NCBI GenBank assembly: GCA_966212505.1 | Contig: CBIHRS010000011.1 | Span: 75,477 to 139,476 of the forward strand | DNA: 64,000 bases | DNA from: CAMLIZ01 sp966212505 | GTDB taxonomy: Bacteria > Pseudomonadota > Gammaproteobacteria > Burkholderiales > Burkholderiaceae_C | Direction of reading: 5' to 3' | In this document: positions 25,942 to 34,611 of the stretch, piece after piece | Numbering within the stretch: position 1 is the first letter of the stretch | Layout of the letters: each line of letters opens with the position of its first letter | Notes under the pieces: model-generated | Databases searched by the model: none | What the model was told of the DNA's origin: nothing | The model's input: only the letters and a program-made list of their open reading frames with translations | Position numbers and translations under genes: made by a program

Positions 25942-26562
25942 CTAGAGCAGGTTGAGGGCAGCGAACACCGAGGATTTGGCCTTGCGCTGCGCGGCGTACT
26001 TCAGCCGCTGCGAGTGAACGACGGTTTTCAGGTCGAAAAGCGCCGTCTCGAACAAGCCGTTGATTATAACGAAGTCGAAATGCCTGGCCTGGGCCACCTC
26101 GTGCCGGGCATTGACCATGCGCTGGGCGATCACGTCGGGCTGGTCTTCGCCGCGGCGCTGCAGGCGCTGCAGCAGCTCTTCGTAGCTGGGCGGCAGGATG
26201 AAGATCAGCACCGCGTCGGGGAAGATCTTCTTGATCTGCAGCGCGCCCTGCCAGTCGATCTCGAGCACCACGTCTTCGCCGCGGTTGAGCCGGTCTTCGA
26301 TCGCGCTGCGCGAGGTGCCGTAGAGGTTGCCGTGCACCTCGGCCCACTCGAAGAAATCGCCGTGCTCGATCATCGAGCGGAAGGTGGCTGGCTCGACGAA
26401 CCAGTATTCGCGCCCGTGCTGCTCCTGGCCGCGCGGCTTGCGGGTGGTGTGCGAGATCGAGACCGCGAGGTGCGAGTCGAGCTCGAGCAGCGCCTTGACG
26501 AGGCTGGACTTGCCCGCACCCGAAGGCGCGGCGACGACGAACAGGTTGCCCGGAGTTTGCAT
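25942..26562 (-). CDS. gmk: Guanylate kinase
   Basis: 206 residues from ATG 26562. P-loop APSGAGKSSLVKAL near residues 11-24, the GMP-binding SISHTTRKPRGQE and GREYWFVEPATF region, and VVLEIDWQGALQIK. Converts GMP and ATP to GDP and ADP. The frame is open far upstream, but this ATG gives the standard length and start (MQTPGNLFVVAAPSGAGKS). Follows yicC, precedes rpoZ; one operon likely. Confidence 0.95.
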   Translation of the reverse strand: MQTPGNLFVVAAPSGAGKSSLVKALLELDSHLAVSISHTTRKPRGQEQHGREYWFVEPATFRSMIEHGDFFEWAEVHGNLYGTSRSAIEDRLNRGEDVVLEIDWQGALQIKKIFPDAVLIFILPPSYEELLQRLQRRGEDQPDVIAQRMVNARHEVAQARHFDFVIINGLFETALFDLKTVVHSQRLKYAAQRKAKSSVFAALNLL

Positions 26563-26612
26563 GCTGAAGTGTAGGGTCGGCCCGCCGGGCAATTCCAGCG
26601 GCGGGGCGCCAA

Positions 26613-27536
26613 CTATTCGATGTTCTGCACCTGCTCGCGCATCTGCTCCACCGCCACCTTCATCTCGACCGAGATGTTGGTCAGCTCCAGCGCGGCCGAC
26701 TTCGAGCCCAGCGTGTTCGATTCGCGGTGCAGTTCCTGGATCAGGAAGTCGAGCCGCTTGCCGATCTCGCCGCCCGTTTTCAGCAGGCGGGTGATCTCGT
26801 CGAGGTGAGCCTTCAGCCGCGCGAGTTCCTCGGCCACGTCGATGCGTATGGCGTAGGCGGCCGCTTCGTTGAGCGCACGCTCCTGCAGCGCCTCGGCCGG
26901 CACGCTGGAGGCGGCGCCGGTGGCGAGCAGGGCTTCCTGCCAGCGCTCGAGGAAGCGCTCCTGCTGCCGCTGCACCACCTGAGGGATCAGCGGCTCGGCC
27001 TGGGCGGCGAGCTCGCGCAGCCGGTTGATGCGCTCCATCAGCACCGCGACCAGCCGCTCGCCCTCGCGGGCGCGGGCGTCGCGCAGGCCTTCGATGCAGC
27101 GCTTGGCCGCTTCGAGCGCGGTTTCGTCGAGCCGCTCGGCAGCGCCGCCGCCGCGGCACCATTGCAGCGCCTCGTTGACCGACAGCGGCGCAGCCTTGGG
27201 CAGCCAGCCCTGCACGGTGCTCTCCAGCCGCGACAGGCGGTTGAGCTGGTCGGGCGAGGGGCTGGGCCAGTTGGCGTCGGCCTCGCGCTGGGTCGACAGG
27301 CGCAGCTCGATCTTGCCGCGCCGGAAGGCCGCGCCGATCAGCTCGCGCAGCGCCGGCTCCAGGCCTCGCAGATCGTCGGGCAGGCGGAATCCGAGGTCGA
27401 GGAATCGGCCGTTGACCGAACGCAGCTCGACGGTCACACCGGCGGTGGAGACCGCGCCGGATTCGGTGTTCGAAACCGGGCTGGCGGCCCCGCCAGCGCT
27501 GGCGCTGGCATAACCGGTCATGCTGTAAACTGCCAT
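26613..27536 (-). CDS. yicC: YicC-family endoribonuclease
   Basis: 307 residues. Starts MAVYSMTGYASA, the hallmark of the YicC/YloC family, with VELRSVNGRFLDLGFRLPDDLR near residue 40 and the C-terminal DUF1732 part (EELARLKAHLDEITRLL; KRLDFLIQELHRESNTLGSK). Known: YicC acts as an endoribonuclease in E. coli. A 10-15 residue insertion rich in Gly/Ala follows the first strand. Upstream of gmk as in many proteobacteria. Confidence 0.93.
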   Translation of the reverse strand: MAVYSMTGYASASAGGAASPVSNTESGAVSTAGVTVELRSVNGRFLDLGFRLPDDLRGLEPALRELIGAAFRRGKIELRLSTQREADANWPSPSPDQLNRLSRLESTVQGWLPKAAPLSVNEALQWCRGGGAAERLDETALEAAKRCIEGLRDARAREGERLVAVLMERINRLRELAAQAEPLIPQVVQRQQERFLERWQEALLATGAASSVPAEALQERALNEAAAYAIRIDVAEELARLKAHLDEITRLLKTGGEIGKRLDFLIQELHRESNTLGSKSAALELTNISVEMKVAVEQMREQVQNIE

Positions 27537-27567
27537 CGAGCTATCGCCTTAAGAGCAAAATTCGATT

Positions 27568-28536
27568 ATGTCAAAGCCAAAACCCGCCCCGTTGCCTGCA
27601 GGCACCGTGGTCGGGGGCTACCAGATCGTCAAGAAACTGGCTGCCGGGGGGTTTGGCGTGGTGTATCTGGCGGAGGACGAGCAGCGCCATCTGGTGGCGC
27701 TGAAGGAATACCTCCCCTCGTCACTGGCCGAGCGTTCTCCCGGTGAACTCACGCCTCGGGTCAAGCCCGAAAAGCAGCCGCTCTACCGTCTCGGCCTCAA
27801 GAGCTTTTTCGAGGAAGGGCGCTCGCTCGCGCAGATTTCGCACCCCAGCGTCGTCTCGGTGCTGAATTTCTTCCGCGAGAACGAAACGGTATACATGGTG
27901 ATGAACTATCTGCAGGGCGATACCCTGCAGGATTTCATCGTCACCGCCCGTGATTTGAAACGTGACAAGGTATTTCGCGAATCGACGATTCGCAGCCTGT
28001 TCGACGAAATCCTGCGCGGCCTGCGCATCGTGCACCAGCACAAGATGCTGCACCTGGACATCAAGCCGGCCAACATCTTCATCACCAACGACAACAAGGC
28101 GGTGCTGCTCGACTTCGGCGCCGCGCGCGAGGTGCTGAGCAAGGAAGGCAACTTCATCCGGCCGATGTACACGCCGGGCTTCGCCGCGCCCGAGATGTAC
28201 CGCCGCGACGGCACGCTCGGCCCCTGGACCGACATCTACGCCATCGGCGCCTGCATCTACGCCTGCATGCAGGGCTATCCGCCCAACGATGCGCCGCAGC
28301 GTATCGAGAAGGATCGCCTCGCGCTCTCGCTCTCACGCCTGCGCAACGTGTACTCCGACAACCTGATCGAGGTGACCGAGTGGTGCATGTCGCTCGACCC
28401 GCTGTCGCGTCCGCAGAGCGTGTTTGCGCTGCAGAAAGAGCTGGCGCGCGAGACCGAGCGCCGCTATACCAAGCTCAGCTTCAGCGAGCGGTTGAAGCTG
28501 CAGCTCGAGAACCTGAAATCCGGCGCCAAGCCGTGA
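27568..28536 (+). CDS. Eukaryote-like serine/threonine protein kinase
   Basis: 322 residues, kinase domain only. Gly-rich loop KLAAGGFGVVYLA, ATP-binding lysine in VALKEYLP, catalytic loop MLHLDIKPANIF (HxDxKxxN), DFG in VLLDFGAAREVL, and PGFAAPEMYRRDG as activation segment. No transmembrane helix or PASTA domain, so it is cytoplasmic. Followed 92 bases later by a PP2C phosphatase gene, its probable antagonist. Divergent from yicC. Targets unknown. Confidence 0.92.
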   Translation: MSKPKPAPLPAGTVVGGYQIVKKLAAGGFGVVYLAEDEQRHLVALKEYLPSSLAERSPGELTPRVKPEKQPLYRLGLKSFFEEGRSLAQISHPSVVSVLNFFRENETVYMVMNYLQGDTLQDFIVTARDLKRDKVFRESTIRSLFDEILRGLRIVHQHKMLHLDIKPANIFITNDNKAVLLDFGAAREVLSKEGNFIRPMYTPGFAAPEMYRRDGTLGPWTDIYAIGACIYACMQGYPPNDAPQRIEKDRLALSLSRLRNVYSDNLIEVTEWCMSLDPLSRPQSVFALQKELARETERRYTKLSFSERLKLQLENLKSGAKP

Positions 28537-28628
28537 GCTGTGTCACACCCCACCGGCAAATGAGGGGGTATGGCACGGGGACATCGATTTCGCGTGCATG
28601 ATCGAGGGCGCAACAGGAATTTGGTCGG

Positions 28629-29543
28629 ATGAGGTTCAGTGTCTACCAGGTCAGCCGCAAGGGCGGCCGTGAAAAAAACGAAGACCGCATGGGCTATTGC
28701 TACACGCGGGATTCGGGCCTGTTCGCGCTGGCCGACGGCATGGGCGGCCACCCTGAGGGCGAGGTCGCTTCGCAACTGGCGTTGCAGACCCTGGCCGCGC
28801 TGTTCCAGCGCGATGCCAAGCCCACGCTGAAGGATCCGCTGCGCTTCCTGCACGATTCCATCATCGCCGGCCATCACCAGCTGCTGCGCTACGCCACCGA
28901 AAAGGCACTGATCGACACGCCACGCACCACGGTGGTGGCCTGCCTGCTGCAGGGCAACGCGGCCTACTGGGCACACTGCGGCGATTCGCGTCTGTACCTC
29001 GTGCGCGGCGACAAACTGATCGCGCGCACCCGCGACCACTCCTACAGCGAGCTCCAAGAAACGCTGGCCCAAGTGGTGCCCATCGGCGAACGCTTCAACC
29101 GCAACGTGCTGTTCACCTGCCTCGGCAGCCCCGGCAAGCCGGTGGTCGACGTGGCGGGCCCGATGCTGCTGCAGTCGGGGGACCGCATCCTGCTGTGCTC
29201 CGATGGCCTCTGGGGCACCGTGAGCGACCTCGAGATCACGCGCCAGCTCTCCGAGCGGCCGATCTCCGATGCCGTGCCCGAGTTGGTGGAGCAGGCGCTG
29301 CGCAACGGTGGCGCCAAGAGCGACAACGTGACCGCGATCTCTGTCGAGTGGGAGTCCGCCGAAGACGGCGACAGCACCGGCGGCATCTCGACCCAGACGC
29401 TGGGCGAAGAGGTGTTCGCCTCCACCATCCAGGCCAGCGTGCTCGGCCAGGAGCAGCCCGACGAACTCGACGAAGCCGAGATCGAACGCTCGATCCGCGA
29501 GATCAACGAAGCGATTCGCCGCTCGTCGCAAAAGAAGAGCTGA
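28629..29543 (+). CDS. PP2C-type serine/threonine phosphatase
   Basis: 304 residues. PPM-family metal and phosphate motifs in order: KNEDRMGY, LADGMGGHPEGE, AHCGDSRLYLVRG, ILLCSDGLWG, GAKSDNVTAISV. Domain fills about 1-245; the last 55 residues are acidic and probably flexible. Reverses phosphorylation by the upstream kinase (inference from pairing). The following gene is rph, 58 bases on. Confidence 0.92.
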   Translation: MRFSVYQVSRKGGREKNEDRMGYCYTRDSGLFALADGMGGHPEGEVASQLALQTLAALFQRDAKPTLKDPLRFLHDSIIAGHHQLLRYATEKALIDTPRTTVVACLLQGNAAYWAHCGDSRLYLVRGDKLIARTRDHSYSELQETLAQVVPIGERFNRNVLFTCLGSPGKPVVDVAGPMLLQSGDRILLCSDGLWGTVSDLEITRQLSERPISDAVPELVEQALRNGGAKSDNVTAISVEWESAEDGDSTGGISTQTLGEEVFASTIQASVLGQEQPDELDEAEIERSIREINEAIRRSSQKKS

Positions 29544-29601
29544 CGCCGTCGGCTCCGCAGGCGCGGTACGCTACGCGCCTTCCACGAAAGAATCCTCTCC
29601 C

Positions 29602-30330
29602 ATGAGCTTTGTCCGAACCGCGGGCCGTGCGGCCGATGCGCTGCGCCCCGTCACGATCACCCGCCACTACACCAAGCATGCCGAGGGCTCGGTGCTGGTG
29701 TCCTTCGGCGACACCCAGGTGCTGTGCACCGCGTCGGTCGAAGAGAAGGTGCCGCCGCACAAGAAGGGCAGCGGCGAAGGCTGGGTGACGGCCGAATACG
29801 GCATGCTGCCGCGCGCCACCCACACTCGCGGCGACCGCGAGGCCGCACGCGGCAAGCAGACCGGCCGCACCCAGGAGATCCAGCGCCTGATCGGCCGCTC
29901 GCTGCGCGCGGTGTTCGACCTGGCCGCGCTGGGCGAGCGCAGCATCCTGATCGACTGCGACGTGATCCAGGCCGACGGCGGCACCCGCACCGCGGCCATC
30001 ACTGGCGCCTTCGTGGCGGCCCACGATGCGGTGAGCTGGCTGCAGAAGCAGGGCCGTCTCGTCAATTCCCCGATTCGCGACTTCGTGGCCGCGGTGTCGG
30101 TGGGCATCCTCGAGGACACGCCGCTGCTCGACCTCGAATACATCGAAGACTCGGCCTGCGACACCGACATGAACGTCGTGATGACCGGCTCTGGCGGCTT
30201 CGTCGAAGTGCAGGGCACGGCCGAGGGCCTGCCGTTCTCGCGCGCCCAGCTGAACGACCTGCTGGCGCTGGCCGGCCAGGGCATCGAGGATCTGGTGCGC
30301 GCGCAGAAGCTGGCGCTCGGCGTGGCCTGA
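29602..30330 (+). CDS. rph: Ribonuclease PH
   Basis: 242 residues, full length. Starts MSFVRTAGRAADALRPV, with RGDREAARGKQTGRTQEIQRLIGRSLR, the conserved phosphorolytic core, and LDLEYIEDSACDTDMNVVMT. Trims tRNA 3' ends with phosphate. Followed 12 bases later by rdgB, a common pairing. Confidence 0.95.
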   Translation: MSFVRTAGRAADALRPVTITRHYTKHAEGSVLVSFGDTQVLCTASVEEKVPPHKKGSGEGWVTAEYGMLPRATHTRGDREAARGKQTGRTQEIQRLIGRSLRAVFDLAALGERSILIDCDVIQADGGTRTAAITGAFVAAHDAVSWLQKQGRLVNSPIRDFVAAVSVGILEDTPLLDLEYIEDSACDTDMNVVMTGSGGFVEVQGTAEGLPFSRAQLNDLLALAGQGIEDLVRAQKLALGVA

Positions 30331-30342
30331 GGGAGCGACGCG

Positions 30343-30948
30343 ATGCGCCTCGTGCTCGCCTCCAACAACGCGAAGAAGCTGACCGAGCTGCAGGCGCTGT
30401 TCGCCGGCCTGCCGCTCGAGCTGGTGACCCAAGGCTCGCTGGGCATCCCGGAGGCCGAGGAGCCGCACATCACCTTCGTCGAGAACGCGCTGGCGAAGGC
30501 GAGGCATGCGGCGCAGCATGCGAAAGGCGCGGCCATCGCCGACGACTCCGGCTTGTGTGTCGACGCGCTCGGCGGTGCCCCGGGTGTGCTGTCGGCCCGC
30601 TACGCCACGCTGTTCGGAGGTCCCCGCGACGACGAGGCCAACAACGACCAGTTGCTGAAGCAGCTGCAAGGCGTGGCCGACCGGCGCGCCCGCTTCGTCT
30701 CGGCACTGGTGGCGGTGCGCAGCGCCGAAGACCCCGAGCCGCTCATCGCCTTCGGCCGCTGGGAAGGCACGGTGCTGGAAGCGCGCAAGGGCGAGGGCGG
30801 CTTCGGCTACGACCCGCTGATGTTCATCCCGGCGCTGCAGCAGACGGTGGCCGAACTGCCCGCGGCGCTGAAGAACGAACACAGCCACCGCGCGATCGCT
30901 GCGCGGCAGATGCTGGGGCTGATGCGCGAGGTGTGGCGCCTTGGCTGA
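30343..30948 (+). CDS. rdgB: XTP/dITP pyrophosphatase (Ham1/RdgB)
   Basis: 201 residues. LASNNAKKLTEL at residues 5-16, TFVENALAKARHAA, ADDSGLCVDALGGAPGVLSARYA and EGGFGYDPLMFIP are the standard Ham1 motifs for nucleotide and Mg binding. Removes non-canonical purine triphosphates. A GAGGGAGCG ribosome site lies upstream; the end overlaps the hemW start by 8 bases. Confidence 0.95.
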   Translation: MRLVLASNNAKKLTELQALFAGLPLELVTQGSLGIPEAEEPHITFVENALAKARHAAQHAKGAAIADDSGLCVDALGGAPGVLSARYATLFGGPRDDEANNDQLLKQLQGVADRRARFVSALVAVRSAEDPEPLIAFGRWEGTVLEARKGEGGFGYDPLMFIPALQQTVAELPAALKNEHSHRAIAARQMLGLMREVWRLG

Positions 30949-32149
30949 GCCGTCGGCTTCCGTTGCCGATCGCTTCCTGCGAGGCGGCACGCTGCGGCTC
31001 GGCTCGCTGCCGCCGCTCTCGCTCTACATCCACCTCCCCTGGTGCCTGAAGAAGTGCCCCTACTGCGACTTCAACTCGCATGAGCACCGGCGCGATGGCA
31101 CGCTGCCCGAGGCGGCCTACCTCGATGCGCTGCGGGCCGACCTGGAGGCCGCGCTGCCGCTGGTCTGGGGCCGGCGGGTGCACAGCATCTTCATCGGCGG
31201 CGGCACGCCGAGCCTGTTTTCACCCGACAGCATCGATCGCCTGCTGGCCGACGTGCGGGCGCGGCTGCAACTGGAGCCCGGCTGCGAGATCACGCTAGAG
31301 GCCAACCCGGGCACCTTCGAGAAGGACCGCTTCCGCGGCTTCCGGGCGGCCGGCGTCACGCGGCTGTCGATCGGTGTGCAGAGCTTCGACGATGCCAGCC
31401 TCAAGGCCGTGGGCCGTGTGCACGATGCCGCACAGGCGCTCGCCGCGGTCGAAGAGGCGCGCCAGGCCTTCGAGACCTTCAACATCGACCTGATGTATGC
31501 GCTGCCCGGCCAGACGCTCGAAGGGCTGCGGAAGGATCTCGACCAGGCACTGGCCTTCGAGCCGCCGCATCTGTCGGTCTACCACCTGACGCTGGAACCC
31601 AACACTTTCTTCGCGTCGCATCCGCCCCAGCTGCCCGACGACGACACGGCCTCCGACATGCTCGACCTGATCGTCGAGCGCACCTCGGCTGCAGGCTTGC
31701 AGCGCTACGAGGTCTCGGCCTTTGCACGGCCGGGGCATCGCTGCGTGCACAACCTCAACTATTGGCAGTTCGGCGACTACCTCGGCATTGGCGCCGGTGC
31801 GCACGGCAAGCTGTCGTTCCCGCATCGCATCGTGCGGCAGGTGCGCTGGCGCGAGCCGACGGCCTACATGGCCAATGCGATGGCCGGCAACGCGGTGTCC
31901 AACGAGCACGAGGTGTCGCGGGAGCAACTGCCCTTCGAGTTCATGCTGAACGCCTTGCGCCTGAAGGACGGCTTCGAGCTCGCGCAGTTCAGCGAACGCA
32001 CCGGGCTGCCCATCACGGCGATCCAGCGTTCGCTCGAGGCGGCCGAAGCCAAGGGTCTGCTGGAGCGCGATTTCCACCACGCGTGGCCCACGCAGCGCGG
32101 CTTCGATTTCCTCAGCGACCTGCAGGCGCTGTTCCTTGCCGAATCCTGA
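30941..32149 (+). CDS. hemW: HemW, radical SAM haem chaperone-like protein
   Basis: 402 residues, apparent TTG start inside the rdgB end; no good ATG is nearby. Radical SAM motif CLKKCPYCDFNSHE, SIFIGGGTPSLFSP, LSIGVQSFDDASLKAVGR, FNIDLMYALPGQTLEG and NYWQFGDYLGIGAGAHGKL are typical of HemW rather than HemN (which has CNRLCWFC). Known to bind and transfer haem. Coupled to rdgB, as is common in proteobacteria. Confidence 0.92.
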   Translation: MAEPSASVADRFLRGGTLRLGSLPPLSLYIHLPWCLKKCPYCDFNSHEHRRDGTLPEAAYLDALRADLEAALPLVWGRRVHSIFIGGGTPSLFSPDSIDRLLADVRARLQLEPGCEITLEANPGTFEKDRFRGFRAAGVTRLSIGVQSFDDASLKAVGRVHDAAQALAAVEEARQAFETFNIDLMYALPGQTLEGLRKDLDQALAFEPPHLSVYHLTLEPNTFFASHPPQLPDDDTASDMLDLIVERTSAAGLQRYEVSAFARPGHRCVHNLNYWQFGDYLGIGAGAHGKLSFPHRIVRQVRWREPTAYMANAMAGNAVSNEHEVSREQLPFEFMLNALRLKDGFELAQFSERTGLPITAIQRSLEAAEAKGLLERDFHHAWPTQRGFDFLSDLQALFLAES

Positions 32150-33079
32150 TCAAGACGCCGGCGTCCGCGGCATGCGCGGGTGCAGCGCCTGTCTAGACAA
32201 CTCCAGCTCCTCGTGCAACCAGTGGCGCAGCGCCACCAGCGGCGCCCAGTCGCTCAGGTTGGGCGGGTACACGAGGTGGTAGGGGTGAGCCTGCTCGTAG
32301 ATGATGCTCAATGGCGAGAGCTTGACGAGCCGGCCATCGCACAGTGCATCGGCCGCCAGCAGCTCGCGGCCCAATGCGATGCCGAGGTTCTGCTCGGCTG
32401 CCTGAAGCATCAGCCCCGCATCGTTGAAGGTCGCCACCGGCGCGGCATTGGCTCGCACGCCGGCCGCCGAGAACCAGCGTTGCCAGAGCTCGATGTCGCC
32501 CAGCAGCGGCTCATGGGCCAGCGCTTCCGGCGGCGCGCCGGCCAGGCGCTGGGCGGCCAGCGGTGAGCCGACCACGATCAGCGGCATCGGGCTGTCGAAC
32601 AGTTGCTCGGCCGTGACGCCGGGCCATGCGCCACGCCCCTGGCGCACGGCGGCATGGAAGCCTTCGCGCTGCAGGTCCATCAGCTGATGCGTGGCATCGA
32701 TCTCGAGCGTGAGGTGCGGATGGCGTTCGCGCCAGCGGCCGATACGCGGCAGCAGCCAGCGCTGCGCGAACGAGGGCAGGGTGGTGAGCCGCAGGCGCTG
32801 GGCTTGTCCGCTGGCGACGGCACCGGCGGCGAGCAGGCCTTCATCGAGCTGCGCCAGGGCAGCGCTGACGCTGCTGAGCAGCGCCTCGCCCGCCGCATTG
32901 AGCACCACCCGGCGGCCGCGGCGCTCGAACAGCGCGAAGCCGATCTGTTCTTCGAGCACGCGGATCTGCTGGCTGACGGCGCTGTGGGTCAGGTGCAGCG
33001 CCTCGGCGGCGGCGCGCAGGTTCTGCAGTTGCGCGACGGTGCGGAAGGTGGGCAGGGTGTTGAGCGGCAGACGCGACAT
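32150..33079 (-). CDS. LysR-family transcriptional regulator
   Basis: 309 residues from ATG 33079 (also possible: 33091 or 33115). N-terminal winged helix LPTFRTVAQLQNLRAAAEALHLTHSAVSQQIRVLEEQIG, then the periplasmic-binding-like effector domain. GcvA-like layout. A perfect palindrome overlaps its own start, suggesting autoregulation; it is divergent from a small DUF1127 gene. Inducer unknown. The codons for LSRQ near the C-terminus hold the rare TGTCTAGACA palindrome. Confidence 0.9.
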   Translation of the reverse strand: MSRLPLNTLPTFRTVAQLQNLRAAAEALHLTHSAVSQQIRVLEEQIGFALFERRGRRVVLNAAGEALLSSVSAALAQLDEGLLAAGAVASGQAQRLRLTTLPSFAQRWLLPRIGRWRERHPHLTLEIDATHQLMDLQREGFHAAVRQGRGAWPGVTAEQLFDSPMPLIVVGSPLAAQRLAGAPPEALAHEPLLGDIELWQRWFSAAGVRANAAPVATFNDAGLMLQAAEQNLGIALGRELLAADALCDGRLVKLSPLSIIYEQAHPYHLVYPPNLSDWAPLVALRHWLHEELELSRQALHPRMPRTPAS

Positions 33080-33091
33080 GCTGGTAAGCAT
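33078..33091. promoter_or_regulatory. Palindromic operator at the LysR gene start
   Basis: ATGCTGGTAAGCAT: 5-bp arms ATGCT/AGCAT with a 4-base centre, overlapping the LysR start codon. A second copy with the same arms lies at 33145-33158, in inverted orientation relative to this one. Probable LysR binding sites controlling the divergent pair. Confidence 0.5.
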
Positions 33092-33144
33092 ATCTGACCA
33101 AACTGGCCGGAACAAATCGATTCCCAGGCGAGGTTTGGGTATCT

Positions 33145-33158
33145 ATGCTGACCAGCAT
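33145..33158. promoter_or_regulatory. Palindromic operator upstream of the DUF1127 gene
   Basis: ATGCTGACCAGCAT has the same arms as the 33078 site; with one site inverted the two share ATGCT[TG]ACCAGCATG. It lies 26 bases before the DUF1127 start. Confidence 0.5.
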
Positions 33159-33183
33159 GCAAAGTCACCTTGGAGTCCCCACC

Positions 33184-33456
33184 ATGAACACCGCCTGCCT
33201 TCCCCGTGCGATTCCTGTGCCTCGCCCGCTGGCCGTGCGCTGGTGGGAGGCCCTGCAGGCCGCCTGGCGTTCACATGCCGAGCGTCGCCGCGATGCGCTG
33301 GAGATCGCGCGGGTGGCCGAGCTGAGCGACCACGTGCTCGACGACATTGCCGCGCCCGATTGGCTGCGGATCGAGGCCACCGCGCGACGCGAGATCGAGA
33401 AGCTGCGCGAGACGGAGATCCGCCTCGGCCTGGGCGGCCGGCTGTTCGACCGTTGA
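33184..33456 (+). CDS. DUF1127-like small basic protein
   Basis: 90 residues from ATG 33184 (ribosome site TGGAG). Contains WWEALQAAWRSHAERRRDALEIARVAELSDHVLDDIAAPDWLRIEATA, a Trp/Arg-rich helix followed by the LSDHxLxDIG-like motif of DUF1127 proteins. Known members are small regulatory proteins (some RNA-binding); function here is unknown. Divergent from, and probably controlled by, the LysR regulator. Confidence 0.7.
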   Translation: MNTACLPRAIPVPRPLAVRWWEALQAAWRSHAERRRDALEIARVAELSDHVLDDIAAPDWLRIEATARREIEKLRETEIRLGLGGRLFDR

Positions 33457-33473
33457 CGCCAGAGCGCTGTGGT

Positions 33474-34583
33474 CTACACGCGGTTGAGCGAGAGACCGGC
33501 GGTGCTGCGCAGGTGCTCGATCACATGCGGCGCGATCTGCGGCAGCGCCAGCACCTCGTTGGCCGCGCCGTGGGCGATGGCCTCGCGTGGCATGCCGAAG
33601 ACCACGCAGGTGGCTTCGTCCTGGCAGACGTTGTAGCTGCCGGCGTCGCGCATCTCGCGCATGGCCTTGGCGCCGTCGGCGCCCATGCCGGTGAGCATGA
33701 TGCCCACCGCGTTGGGGCCCACCACGCGGGCGGCGGACTGGAACAGCACTTCGACCGAAGGCTTGTGGCGGTTGACCGGCTCGCCATCGCGCACACGGGC
33801 GATGTAGTTGGCGCCGGAGCGTTCGACGCTCAGGTGCAAGCCGCCTGGTGCGATGTAGGCATGGCCCGGCAGCACGCGCTCGCCGTCTGTTGCTTCCTTC
33901 ACCCGGATGCGGCACAGGCCGTCGAGCCGCTTGGCGTAGCTCTTGGTGAAGCCGGCGGGCATGTGCTGGGTGATCACCACGGCCGGCGCGTCGGCCGGCA
34001 GGTTGACCAGCACTTCCTTGGTGGCCTCGGTGCCGCCGGTGGAGGCGCCGATGAAGATGATCTTCTCGGTCGACAACCGGCCGATCGACGACACGACCGG
34101 GGGCTTCGGCGCGGCGGGCGCCGTGCCCGCGGCAGTGGGTGTGGGCGTGGCGGCGCCAGGTGCCGGCGGCGCGCGCCGCACCTGTGCGCGCGAGGCGATG
34201 CGGATCTTGTCGGTGATGTCGTCGGCCAGCTGGCGCATGCCGTCGGCCACGCCGATCTTGGGCTTGGCGACGAAGTCGACCGCGCCCAGCTCCAGCGCGC
34301 GCATCGTGACCTCGGCGCCGCGCTCGGTCAGCGTCGACACCATCACCACCGGCATCGGCCGCAGGCGCATCAGCTTGGAGAGGAAGTCGATGCCGTCCAT
34401 GCGCGGCATCTCGACGTCCAGCGTGATCACGTCGGGGTCGAGGTTGCGGATCATCTCGCGCGCGACGAACGGATCGCTCGCTGCGCCGATGCATTCCATG
34501 TCGCTCTGCCGGTTGATGATCTCGGCGAGCAGGCTGCGCACCAGCGCCGAATCGTCCACCACCACCACTCGAATCTTGGCCAT
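33474..34583 (-). CDS. cheB: Chemotaxis protein-glutamate methylesterase CheB
   Basis: 369 residues. Receiver domain with Asp56 (VITLDVEMPRMDG), an Ala/Pro/Thr-rich linker (about 135-170), then the methylesterase domain with Ser in FIGASTGGTEA, His in ITQHMPAGFT and Asp in GMGADGAK, the catalytic triad. Removes methyl groups from chemoreceptors and deamidates them. Last of the cheR-cheD-cheB run. Confidence 0.95.
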   Translation of the reverse strand: MAKIRVVVVDDSALVRSLLAEIINRQSDMECIGAASDPFVAREMIRNLDPDVITLDVEMPRMDGIDFLSKLMRLRPMPVVMVSTLTERGAEVTMRALELGAVDFVAKPKIGVADGMRQLADDITDKIRIASRAQVRRAPPAPGAATPTPTAAGTAPAAPKPPVVSSIGRLSTEKIIFIGASTGGTEATKEVLVNLPADAPAVVITQHMPAGFTKSYAKRLDGLCRIRVKEATDGERVLPGHAYIAPGGLHLSVERSGANYIARVRDGEPVNRHKPSVEVLFQSAARVVGPNAVGIMLTGMGADGAKAMREMRDAGSYNVCQDEATCVVFGMPREAIAHGAANEVLALPQIAPHVIEHLRSTAGLSLNRV

Positions 34584-34611
34584 GTCGGGCTCCTTGTGGG
34601 TTGCGACAGCC

